Assembly: GCA_903894975.1 (NCBI GenBank) | Contig: CAITSE010000206.1 | Span: forward strand, 1 to 36,941 | DNA: 36,941 nucleotides | Source: an uncultured Lentisphaerota bacterium | Lineage (GTDB): Bacteria; Verrucomicrobiota; Lentisphaeria; Oligosphaerales; CAITYL01 | Reading direction: 5' to 3' | Part shown: in pieces, positions 7,491-14,783 of the stretch | How positions within the stretch are numbered: the stretch's first letter is position 1 | Layout: the number at the start of each line of letters is the position of its first letter | Notes under the pieces: model-generated | Databases searched by the model: none | What the model was told of the DNA's origin: nothing | The model's input: the letters and a program-made list of their open reading frames with translations, nothing else | Program-made: the position numbers and the translations under genes

Positions 7491-8888
7491 ATGGACTATG
7501 ACGTACTCATCATTGGCGCGGGGATGTCCGGCTTGGCGGCGGGCATCCGGCTGGCGCATTTCGGCAAGCGTGTGGTCATCTGTGAAAAGCACGCCCTGGT
7601 CGGCGGGCTGAACTCTTATTTCCGGCGGCACGGCCGGGAGTTTGACGTCGGCCTCCACGCCATGACCAATTTCGCCCGGTCCGGCGACCGTTCCGCGCCG
7701 CTGAACCGCCTGTTGCGTCAGCTCCGCCTGGAATACACTGACCTCCGGCTCCAGCCACAGGGGTACTCCGAAATCCGCTTCCCCCAGGAAACCCTCCGCT
7801 TTACCAATCACCCCGCTGACCTGGAAGAAGCCGTGGCCCGCAGTTTCCCCGGCCAGGCCGACGGCTTCCGCGCCCTGACCGCACGGGTCCGCGCCACCGA
7901 CCGCTTCGCCCTGGCCGACAGCGGTCTTTCCACCCGTGCCGTCCTCAAGGAGTGCATCACCGACCCGCTCCTGGTCGAAATGCTGCTCTGTCCGCTCCTG
8001 TTCTATGGCAGCGCCACGCCTGATGACATGGACTTCAACCAGTTCTGCGTGATGTTTCAAAGTCTTTATCTGGAAGGCTTCGCCCGTCCGGAAGGCGGGG
8101 TGCGCACCCTGCTCAAGCTGCTGTTGGACCGTTTCCGCGAGGCCGGTGGCGAACTGCGGCTGCGCGGTGGCGTGGCCGGCATCCGCGACCTGCCCCACGG
8201 CGAGGGCAAGGCCGTCCGGTTGGATGATGGTGCGGAAGTGACCTGCGGAGCCGTGCTTTCCTGCGCCGGCTATCACGAGACCCTCCGGCTTTGTGTCCCG
8301 GATTACCGGCCCGACCCCGCGCATCCCGAGGGACAACTTTCCTTTGTCGAGACGATCCTGGTCACCTCCCGGCCCGTGCATGAGGCCGGGTTCGGGGCGA
8401 GCATCCTCTTTTTCAACACCGCCGAACACTTCCACTACCGTCGTCCCTCCCGTCTCACCGACGCCCGCAGCGGCGTGGTCTGTGCCCCCGGTAATTTCGC
8501 CGGCGCCGGCCCCGGGCACAGCGGCGAGGACATGCTGCGCATCACCCAGCTCGCCGATCACGAGCCCTGGATGCGCATGGACGATGACGAATACCAGGAG
8601 GCCAAGGACAAGCTGCTGGCTGAGACCGTCACCCTGGCGGAGAGTTTCGTGCCCGGCATTCGTGACCGCCTGGTCTGCACGGACATGTTCACGCCGCGCA
8701 CCATCGTCCAGTTCACCGGTCATCTCAACGGCGCCGTGTATGGCGCGCCGGTCAAGGCTAAGGACGGCGTGTTGCCCGTGCCCGGCGTGTTCCTGTGCGG
8801 AACCGACCAGGGCTTTCTCGGCATCACCGGCGCGTTGCTTAGCGGCACCTCGATCGCCAACCGGCATCTGCTGCGGGCATCTCCCTGA
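7491..8888 (+). CDS. FAD-dependent oxidoreductase, phytoene desaturase/isomerase-like
   Basis: This 465-residue flavoprotein belongs to the CrtI/carotenoid isomerase/retinol saturase-like group of FAD/NAD(P)-binding amine-oxidase-fold enzymes. The N-terminal dinucleotide motif is GAGMSG (9-14) with the ribose-binding acid at E32 in VVICEKH. The following GGLNSYFRRHGREFDVGLHAM fits the FAD pyrophosphate region of desaturases. The C-terminal FAD segment ends with LCGTDQGFLGITGALLSGTSIAN. Substrate cannot be deduced; no carotenoid genes neighbour it, so a role in lipid or isoprenoid saturation/isomerisation is only possible. The start at 7491 puts the motif at the normal N-terminal position; an ATG at 7479 adds four residues. 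It converges with rodA, the stops being 24 bases apart. Confidence 0.8.
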   Translation: MDYDVLIIGAGMSGLAAGIRLAHFGKRVVICEKHALVGGLNSYFRRHGREFDVGLHAMTNFARSGDRSAPLNRLLRQLRLEYTDLRLQPQGYSEIRFPQETLRFTNHPADLEEAVARSFPGQADGFRALTARVRATDRFALADSGLSTRAVLKECITDPLLVEMLLCPLLFYGSATPDDMDFNQFCVMFQSLYLEGFARPEGGVRTLLKLLLDRFREAGGELRLRGGVAGIRDLPHGEGKAVRLDDGAEVTCGAVLSCAGYHETLRLCVPDYRPDPAHPEGQLSFVETILVTSRPVHEAGFGASILFFNTAEHFHYRRPSRLTDARSGVVCAPGNFAGAGPGHSGEDMLRITQLADHEPWMRMDDDEYQEAKDKLLAETVTLAESFVPGIRDRLVCTDMFTPRTIVQFTGHLNGAVYGAPVKAKDGVLPVPGVFLCGTDQGFLGITGALLSGTSIANRHLLRASP

Positions 8889-8912
8889 CTTTTTGTCCAG
8901 GCAACGGAGCGG

Positions 8913-10070
8913 TTAGGTCGGGGCCAGCAGGGTTTCCCGGGTGCGGTCGGCGGCGAGGCGGTATTGGATGTGGACGGCTTGGACCAGGCCCAGGCTGATC
9001 AGGCAACAAAGCAGGAACGATCCGCCGTAGCTGACCAGGGGCAGGGGAATGCCGATGATGGGCGCGGCCTGGATGTTCATGCCGATATTGATGTAGGCGT
9101 GAGTGAAGATCAGGCCGGCCACGCCCAGGGCCAGGTAGGCGCCGAACTCGTCCACGGCCCGCCAGGCGGTGCGCAGGCAGCAGCCGATGAGGGCGAGAAA
9201 GGCGGCGACCACCGCCGCGGAACCGAGAAAGCCGTTTTCCTCGCCGATGACGGAAAAGACAAAATCCGTGGGAGCGACGGCCCGCGGCAGAAAGCCCAGG
9301 ACGTGCTGGGTGCCTTTCATGAAGCCCTTGCCCGTGAGCCCGCCGCTGCCGACGGCCAGGATGGACTGGTGCGCGTTCCAGCCGGTGTCGGAAATGTCGC
9401 GGGATGGATTGACAAAGGTCTGGATGCGATCGCGTTGATGCTGTTTGAGGACGTATTTGTAAGCCAGAGGCGTGGTCAGCGCCAGCGCCAGTATCACCAT
9501 GAGGATCATCCGCCAGGGCAGGCCGCCGAGAAAGAGAATGGGCAGGACCATGCCGGCGAAGACCAGGGCCGTTCCCCAATCCGGTTGGAGGAAAATGAGA
9601 AAGACCGGCAGGCCGAACACGGCTCCGAGCGGCAACAGCGGGAAGAAAGAGGACGGTCGCAAGCCGGGGCGGGACGCGACCCAGGCGAAGATCAGCAGCG
9701 TGGCCGGCTTGGCCAGTTCCGCCGGTTGCACGGTGACACCCAGAAGCGGCAGCCAGCTCTTGGAATGGTTGACCGTAAGACCGAAAAACAACACCAGGAC
9801 AAGCAATCCCAGGCCGATGAAATAAAAGAGCCAGGATATCCTTCCGAGCCAGCGGTAATCACAGGACGCCACGCCCAGGAACAGGAACATTCCGACCCCG
9901 GCCCAGGCCGTCTGCCGGAGCCAGTGGCGGGCGAACGAGCCGCCGGCTTCCTGCCCGGTGCTGTAGATCGTCTGCAGGCCGATGAGCAGCAGCAGCAGAA
10001 CACAGAACAACATCATTACGTCCATGCGCACCAGGCGGCGGCGGACGGTGTAAAAGAGATTCCGGATCAT
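8913..10070 (-). CDS. rodA: rod-shape SEDS peptidoglycan polymerase RodA
   Basis: RodA is the SEDS-family glycosyltransferase that polymerises lipid II in the elongation complex. The 385-residue protein has about ten membrane helices. It carries SEDS landmarks QPAELAK (115-121), QPDWGTAL (162-169) and the segment with GSGGLTGKGF (241-250). The catalytic-region motif is PTDFVFSVIGEENGFLG (267-283), in which D269 corresponds to the essential Asp of RodA. Y/W-rich RodA features place it nearer RodA than FtsW. Its ATG follows the stop of the upstream toroid gene by one base (TGAcATG), which implies translational coupling. No cognate class-B PBP gene is adjacent, unlike the usual mrdA-mrdB arrangement. 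Confidence 0.92.
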   Translation of the reverse strand: MIRNLFYTVRRRLVRMDVMMLFCVLLLLLIGLQTIYSTGQEAGGSFARHWLRQTAWAGVGMFLFLGVASCDYRWLGRISWLFYFIGLGLLVLVLFFGLTVNHSKSWLPLLGVTVQPAELAKPATLLIFAWVASRPGLRPSSFFPLLPLGAVFGLPVFLIFLQPDWGTALVFAGMVLPILFLGGLPWRMILMVILALALTTPLAYKYVLKQHQRDRIQTFVNPSRDISDTGWNAHQSILAVGSGGLTGKGFMKGTQHVLGFLPRAVAPTDFVFSVIGEENGFLGSAAVVAAFLALIGCCLRTAWRAVDEFGAYLALGVAGLIFTHAYINIGMNIQAAPIIGIPLPLVSYGGSFLLCCLISLGLVQAVHIQYRLAADRTRETLLAPT

Positions 10071-10071
10071 G

Positions 10072-11649
10072 TCAGCCGCCGGCGTCTTTTTTCGCGCTGC
10101 CGCCGGTGCCCCAGTCGAGGATGGAGTCGCCCTCTTTTTTCTCGTTGAGATCGATCTTGTAGGTGGGCAGGAACCGGTAGTAAACCTCAAGCATGAGGCA
10201 GGCCAGTGAGGTGTTGTAGAAGGGGTCGTAGTTCGGCGCGGCCTTGCCACCAGCCTTGGCGCTGGGGGGGCTCTCCCAGTGGCCGTCCGGTTTCTGGTTT
10301 TTGGGGAGTTCGATCGACATGGCGGCGTTCCACGGCTTCCAGTAGACGATACCGGCATAGAACATGGCCTGGGTCTGGTAGTACCAGGCATAGCAGACCT
10401 GGTTGCCGTCGCCGCCGGTGGCGCGGGTTTCATCCACCCAGTTGATCGGTTTCTGGCTGATGGCGGTGATGGCAGCTTGCACTTCTTCGTTTTTGCCCAG
10501 GCCCATGAGCTGCATGCACAGGGCGCCGACGCCCTGCATGGACAGGCGGGCGCCGCCGTCATTGCTGTAACAGAAGGAGTTGGATTTTTTGCTGTAGGCG
10601 TGCTGCTGCAGGTAGGTCATGCTTTTTTCCAGCGCCTCGGCCAGTCCGGGGGCTTCGGCGCCGGCGATGAAGCCGGCCTTGAGCGCCTGAATCTGCCAGC
10701 CGCCCACGGAAAGATCCCAGCGCTGGCCCTTGGCATAATTGTAGTCCCAGCCGCCCTTGTCCTGCTGCCCTTTGATAATGACGGCGAGCCCCTTTTCCAT
10801 GGCTGGTTTTAAGGCGGGGATCTTGGTCATGCCGTAGGCTTCGGCCAGGGCGTAGGTGGCGATGGCGTTGGTGTAGGGCTCGCCGATGGGGGCGGCCATC
10901 ATTCTGGTCTGCAGCCACTGTAATCCCTTGTTGACGGTTTCGCCGAATTCTTTGCACTCCGGCGACGGCGTCTCGCCATGGGCCAGGAACGCCAGCAGCG
11001 CCAGCCCGCTCATGGCCACGGGTTGCGACGGCGCCCAGGAACCGTCCGGACTTTGATTCTCCTTCAGCCAGCGCAGTGCGCGGAGCACCGAGGCTTCGGT
11101 GATCAAGGTCGGGCCGTTGCCCCGGCCGCCCCCGCCGCCGGGGCCGCTGCCCATCATTTTGGCCCGGCCTCCCGCGGTGCGGCCGCTGTAGACGCCGGCG
11201 ATTCGGATTGGCGAGCCGTCCATGAAATTTACGTCGGACATGCCTTCGACGATGGAATTGTCCGCCGACGCCATGCTCGTGTCAAAGTTGTTGGTTACAT
11301 CTCCGCCCTCGGAATCGCCGGCGGCGGCCGGCGGGGCGACCGTCGGCACCGGCATATTGTCCTGGGTTTGGGCGACTTTCTGCATGATTTCCTGGGTTTT
11401 CACTTCCAGTTCTTTGACTTGAATGTCCTTGATTTCGACTTCGTAATCCCTGGGCGTCACATCCACCGGCGCGACCATGAAGAAAAAGCAGATCACCAGG
11501 ATGACGAGATGGACGATGACCGAGACCATGGGGCCGGTCATGTGCTCGATCATCTGCCGGCGGCGGTACTCTTCGAGCACCTCCTCCACGTTCAGCGGCA
11601 GGGCCGCGACTGGTTCTTCCGGCGGGGTCGCAAGGGTTTCATCGGACAT
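10072..11649 (-). CDS. membrane-anchored squalene-cyclase-like toroid protein
   Basis: The 525-residue protein has a cytoplasmic N-terminus of about 40 residues, one transmembrane helix (41-60) and an extracytoplasmic acidic/Pro/Ala linker (about 65-150). A glycine-rich hinge (155-178) leads to an alpha/alpha toroid domain (about 185-490) of the prenyltransferase/squalene-oxidase repeat type. QW-like motifs are visible: ENQSPDGSW (197-205), GQQDKGGWDYNY and NQKPDGHWES. The N-terminal part with its single helix resembles ExbD/TonB-like anchors. The catalytic DxDD of true squalene-hopene cyclases is not seen, so cyclase activity is unlikely; many PVC genomes carry such anchored toroids of unknown role. 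The one-base gap to rodA suggests a link to wall elongation, which is inference. The start region is preceded by an AT-rich patch at 11696-11713. Confidence 0.75.
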   Translation of the reverse strand: MSDETLATPPEEPVAALPLNVEEVLEEYRRRQMIEHMTGPMVSVIVHLVILVICFFFMVAPVDVTPRDYEVEIKDIQVKELEVKTQEIMQKVAQTQDNMPVPTVAPPAAAGDSEGGDVTNNFDTSMASADNSIVEGMSDVNFMDGSPIRIAGVYSGRTAGGRAKMMGSGPGGGGGRGNGPTLITEASVLRALRWLKENQSPDGSWAPSQPVAMSGLALLAFLAHGETPSPECKEFGETVNKGLQWLQTRMMAAPIGEPYTNAIATYALAEAYGMTKIPALKPAMEKGLAVIIKGQQDKGGWDYNYAKGQRWDLSVGGWQIQALKAGFIAGAEAPGLAEALEKSMTYLQQHAYSKKSNSFCYSNDGGARLSMQGVGALCMQLMGLGKNEEVQAAITAISQKPINWVDETRATGGDGNQVCYAWYYQTQAMFYAGIVYWKPWNAAMSIELPKNQKPDGHWESPPSAKAGGKAAPNYDPFYNTSLACLMLEVYYRFLPTYKIDLNEKKEGDSILDWGTGGSAKKDAGG

Positions 11650-11800
11650 GTCGGGAAGCTCCCGGATGACGCGGACGCCAGCGGCGCCGCGATGGATATA
11701 AATAAAATTCTACAGCCGCGCCGTGCCGGCCGGCCTGCTGTCAGGGAATTTACCCGTGCGGACTGTCCGATACAAGCCCCCGGGCCATTCATTGGATGGC

Positions 11801-11844
11801 AGTGCGCCAGTAGGCGCACTCGTGCCTCGGGCGTGAGCCCGTGG
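11801..11844. repeat. paired hairpins, copy of the cctcgggcgt-gcccg repeat
   Basis: First hairpin: agtgcgcc/ggcgcact (11801-11820), a perfect 8-bp stem with a 4-base loop. Second: cctcgggcgtgagcccgtgg (11825-11844), where cgggc pairs with gcccg. The second is the same sequence family found twice, in opposite orientations, at 30011-30030 and 30157-30176, which shows that it is dispersed. Folded as RNA these could act as terminator or processing signals. Confidence 0.6.
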
Positions 11845-11877
11845 CAATTTTTGTTAAGTTTTCTGTAGTTTTAATCA

Positions 11878-11907
11878 TTTACAAGCCTATTATGATTCAA
11901 TTATGGT
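11878..11907 (+). promoter_or_regulatory. candidate promoter of the 12.0-14.7 kb gene
   Basis: TTTACA (11878-11883) and TATGGT (11902-11907) are separated by 18 bases in a locally AT-rich stretch about 100 bases before the ATG at 12006. Both hexamers are imperfect, and an alternative -10 (TATGAT, 11891-11896) lacks a good partner. The ribosome-binding site is clearer: ggagag at 11992-11997, 8 bases before the ATG. Confidence 0.3.
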
Positions 11908-12005
11908 AACTTCCTATCAAATCAATATGTGCAACCCGGAAAACCGCCCTGACTATTTGGCCGGGTGCGGGCCGAATATAGGCGGAACCACGGAGAGATC
12001 CCGTC

Positions 12006-14678
12006 ATGGATACGGATTTGCAAAGTGCTTGCGAAGGTTTTGTCCGGCAGCGTTTGGAACGGCTGGCGGGACGGTTCCTGCCCGCCTGGCGGGTGCCGCC
12101 GGTTTTCAACGGCTACCGCATCGGCCCGGCGGAGCATGCCCAGTTGTTGTCTGTTCTGAAGGGATTGCAGCAACTGGGGGTGAAGGAAATCGGGAGAACC
12201 TCCTTGACGGAGGCCATGCGCCGCGTGCTGCCCCAGGTCGACGGCCGCCAGGCCATCAACTTCGCCTCCTACGAAATTGCCGAAATCCTTCTTGCGCAGG
12301 GACCTTTTGCCGGAAACCCGTTGCTGGCGGGGTTGGATGAGGCGGGGCTGGCGAACCTGGCCGAGGCCTGCGATTCCACGGCCACATACCAGACGTTGAC
12401 GGAAGGCCGGACGGCGCGCAATTACTGGGCGGTCATGGCCCGTTGCGAACGGGCGCGCCGGTTGCTGGGCCTGCCGTATGAGGAGGCGATCTATGCCCGC
12501 TCTCTGGAGGAAACGCTGCGGCTTTACGGCCGTAATCCACTGGGCTTTTACGACGATTCCGTCGAGGGCAGGGGGCAGTATGACATGTACAGTTTTGATG
12601 TCCTGCTCTTTCTGGAGCCGTTCTGGGAGCAGATGGATTCCGCTCTGCTGGAGAAACTGCTGCGGGCTCATGTGCGGGCGGCGGAGACCCTGGCGCTCGA
12701 AAACGGGGCGACGGTGGGCTGGGGACGTTCCGGCGGCGTGCTTTCGATCTGTATGACCCTGGAACTGGCGGCGCTGGCACTGATGAAGGGAATGGCCGTA
12801 GATCCGGAGCGTACGGCCGGACTGCTGCTCCACGCCCTGGAACGGCTGGAGGACTGGTTCGAGGATGACCTGATTGCGGCTCACCGGTGCCGGATCACCG
12901 ACGGCTACCGCGGCCCTCAGCGGCTGTTGGAGTTGACGTTGAACGTGCTGAACAAGGTGACGAAAGCGGCCGTGTGGCTGGCCCAAGCCGGGAGCCTGCC
13001 GGTTGCGGCCACCGCCCGGGCGCGCCTTTTTCCGCCCGTGGACCGCTGGGTCGAGTTTGAGCCGGGCCGGGCCGGGGTCTGGATGTTCCGCAACGGGCAC
13101 TACGCCTTTCAGTTTCCCGTGGTCGGCGGATATGTCACCGCCGATTATGCCGCGTCGCCCAAGTCTCCGGGAACCTGGGAAAATCCCGCGGACTCCCCGC
13201 GGCTGGTCTGGACGCCGGGGCTGAGCCACGGCGGCGTCCTCTGGGCGACGACACCCGGCCGGGCGGCGGCCGTGGCCAAAGCGGTGGGGACGCTGGAAGT
13301 GGAGTGGGACGTCTGGCAGCCCATGGACACCCGCGGTGCGGCGGGCGGCGCCGCTCCCGCGGCGCGGCGGCGGCTCCGACTGCGGGCGGAGGAGCACGGA
13401 CTGGCCGGCGAGGAGGAACTGGCCGGCGCGCCGGTGACGTCGGTGCATTTCATGATTCCAGAAAGCCACGGTCGGCCGTTGGCGATCCGGATGGCGGCGG
13501 GTGGCGGGGGCTCGCACCACGCCCTGGCGGTTTCCGGCATGGACGGCTGGCGCAGCACCTGGGGCGAGTTTGACCGCGTCCAGGAATGGAATTTCGACGG
13601 CGCCTTGCCCAGGCGCCTGCAGTATGAGGTGCGCCCGGTGCCGAAAATTCTGGTGGTCCCCGGCGACCACGATTACACCCGGGCGCTGTATGCCGGCACG
13701 CCACCGGAACAGGCGGTGATCCTGCCGCGCCAGCAAGGACGCCCGCCGGATCTCATGGCGGATGTCCGGGCCTTTTGCGAAGGTTGCGACATTCTGCACC
13801 TCGGCTGGCCGGAGCACTTGTTTGCCCGCGGCGATTTGAGCGAGGCGGAATACCGCCGGCGTTATCTGGAATTTATTGCCGCCGTGGGGCGCAGTCCCGT
13901 GCGGGTGATGTGGACCATGCACAACCGGCTGCCGCATTTCACCGCGCCGGACTGGGGCCGGGAGCTGTACCGGGCATGGGCGGGGGTGGTGGACGCCGTG
14001 TTTCATCACAGCGCCTGGGGAATGCGGCTGATGCGCGCGGAACTGCCGTACCAGCCGGCGGCGCGGCATGTCGAAATCCGCCACGGGCACTATGGCGGAC
14101 AAATGCGCTTGAATTGTTCCCGCGCCGAGTTGGAACGGGAACTTGGGCTGTCGCCCTGCGCCATCCGCCTGGGCGTGCTGGGCCGGGCGCAGAAGGAGAA
14201 ACAGGTGGCGCGTATCATGGCGGGGTTTCAGGAGTGTGCCAGGCCGGACCTGCAGTTGCTGGTCACCGCCCTGGAAACCGGCGCGCCGGTGCCCGCCGAC
14301 CCCCGCATCCAGGCGCGGCCGCGGCGCGGCTGGCTGGACCGGGAAGAGATTGCCGCCCAGGCACATGTCTGCGACGCGCTCCTCTGTTTTCATGAAGGGG
14401 GAAGCTATCTGACCAGCGGCGCGGTGGCCGATGCCGTCGGCGTCGGCATCCCCATGATCGTCAATGACTGGCCGTTCTTCCGGGAGGTGCTGGGAGAGGC
14501 GGGTCTTTTCTTTGACGGCACCGACCGCGGCCTGCGGGAATGTTTGGAGCAACTGAGCTCGGCGCGGCTGGCCGTCGGCCGACTGGCGGCCGCAGCCTTG
14601 CAGGATCCGCAGAGCTGGGAACGGCAGCGGGCGGCAACCTTGGAGGTGGTCGGCCGACTGGGTTGCACGGTCTGGTGA
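12006..14678 (+). CDS. two-part protein: helical-barrel-like N-terminal half plus GT4-like glycosyltransferase
   Basis: The 890-residue protein appears to be a fusion. Residues about 1-335 are helix-rich with repeated aromatic/Gly turns (GRGQYDMYSFDVLLFLEPFW, ENGATVGWGRSGG), suggestive of an alpha/alpha-barrel such as DUF2264-like or polysaccharide-lyase-like proteins. Residues about 340-545 look like beta-strands (GVWMFRNGHYAFQF and following). Residues about 546-890 fit a GT-B glycosyltransferase of family 4. They contain VMWTMHNRLPH (634-644), DAVFHHS (663-669), IRHGHYGG (691-698), LGVLGRAQKEKQ (722-733) and the donor-site stretch with TSGAVADAVGVGIPMI (803-818) preceded by HEGGSYL. No signal peptide or membrane helix is visible, so it should be cytoplasmic. 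The start is supported by ggagag 8 bases upstream. It stands alone between divergent and convergent neighbours. The glycosyltransferase assignment is good; the N-terminal assignment is weak. Confidence 0.7.
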   Translation: MDTDLQSACEGFVRQRLERLAGRFLPAWRVPPVFNGYRIGPAEHAQLLSVLKGLQQLGVKEIGRTSLTEAMRRVLPQVDGRQAINFASYEIAEILLAQGPFAGNPLLAGLDEAGLANLAEACDSTATYQTLTEGRTARNYWAVMARCERARRLLGLPYEEAIYARSLEETLRLYGRNPLGFYDDSVEGRGQYDMYSFDVLLFLEPFWEQMDSALLEKLLRAHVRAAETLALENGATVGWGRSGGVLSICMTLELAALALMKGMAVDPERTAGLLLHALERLEDWFEDDLIAAHRCRITDGYRGPQRLLELTLNVLNKVTKAAVWLAQAGSLPVAATARARLFPPVDRWVEFEPGRAGVWMFRNGHYAFQFPVVGGYVTADYAASPKSPGTWENPADSPRLVWTPGLSHGGVLWATTPGRAAAVAKAVGTLEVEWDVWQPMDTRGAAGGAAPAARRRLRLRAEEHGLAGEEELAGAPVTSVHFMIPESHGRPLAIRMAAGGGGSHHALAVSGMDGWRSTWGEFDRVQEWNFDGALPRRLQYEVRPVPKILVVPGDHDYTRALYAGTPPEQAVILPRQQGRPPDLMADVRAFCEGCDILHLGWPEHLFARGDLSEAEYRRRYLEFIAAVGRSPVRVMWTMHNRLPHFTAPDWGRELYRAWAGVVDAVFHHSAWGMRLMRAELPYQPAARHVEIRHGHYGGQMRLNCSRAELERELGLSPCAIRLGVLGRAQKEKQVARIMAGFQECARPDLQLLVTALETGAPVPADPRIQARPRRGWLDREEIAAQAHVCDALLCFHEGGSYLTSGAVADAVGVGIPMIVNDWPFFREVLGEAGLFFDGTDRGLRECLEQLSSARLAVGRLAAAALQDPQSWERQRAATLEVVGRLGCTVW

Positions 14679-14686
14679 CCGTCAAC

Positions 14687-14733
14687 ACAGGCAGGATTGC
14701 CTGCGGCGTGTTGGGCACAGGCAGGATTGCCTG
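14687..14733. repeat. two direct copies of a palindromic 17-mer between convergent genes
   Basis: The 17-mer acaggcaggattgcctg occurs at 14687-14703 and again at 14717-14733; each can fold (caggca/tgcctg). They lie between the convergent stops at 14678 and 14784, followed by a cacaga/ggaccacag direct-repeat string at 14751-14779. A bidirectional terminator is plausible, but the sequence also looks like a dispersed repeat family. Confidence 0.6.
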
Positions 14734-14783
14734 TGTCACGCTCACCTCCCCACAGGCCACAGACCACGGACCACAGACCGTTT

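Larger units (their letters stand above)
11650..12005. other. intergenic region between divergent toroid and glycosyltransferase genes
   Basis: The 356-base gap holds an AT-rich patch at 11696-11713 close to the toroid gene. Two neighbouring hairpins follow at 11801-11844, and then an AT-rich stretch at 11845-11910 that probably contains the promoter for the plus-strand gene. No small gene with convincing coding character was found; an overlapping frame starting at 11903 is out of frame with the real gene. Confidence 0.6.

Noticed and set aside
10072-11649. True squalene-hopene cyclase
   Set aside because: QW-like repeats are present but the protein has one membrane anchor, a single toroid domain and no visible DxDD catalytic motif.
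11903-12340. A plus-strand frame of 145 codons just before the glycosyltransferase fusion
   Set aside because: It overlaps the real start in another frame, has no recognisable domain and shows Gly/Arg/Pro-rich noise.
11922-14552. An 876-codon open frame on the minus strand
   Set aside because: It lies antisense to the glycosyltransferase fusion, whose GT4 motifs and ribosome-binding site identify the real strand. The frame is rich in Arg/Pro/His/Gln, as reversed frames are here.
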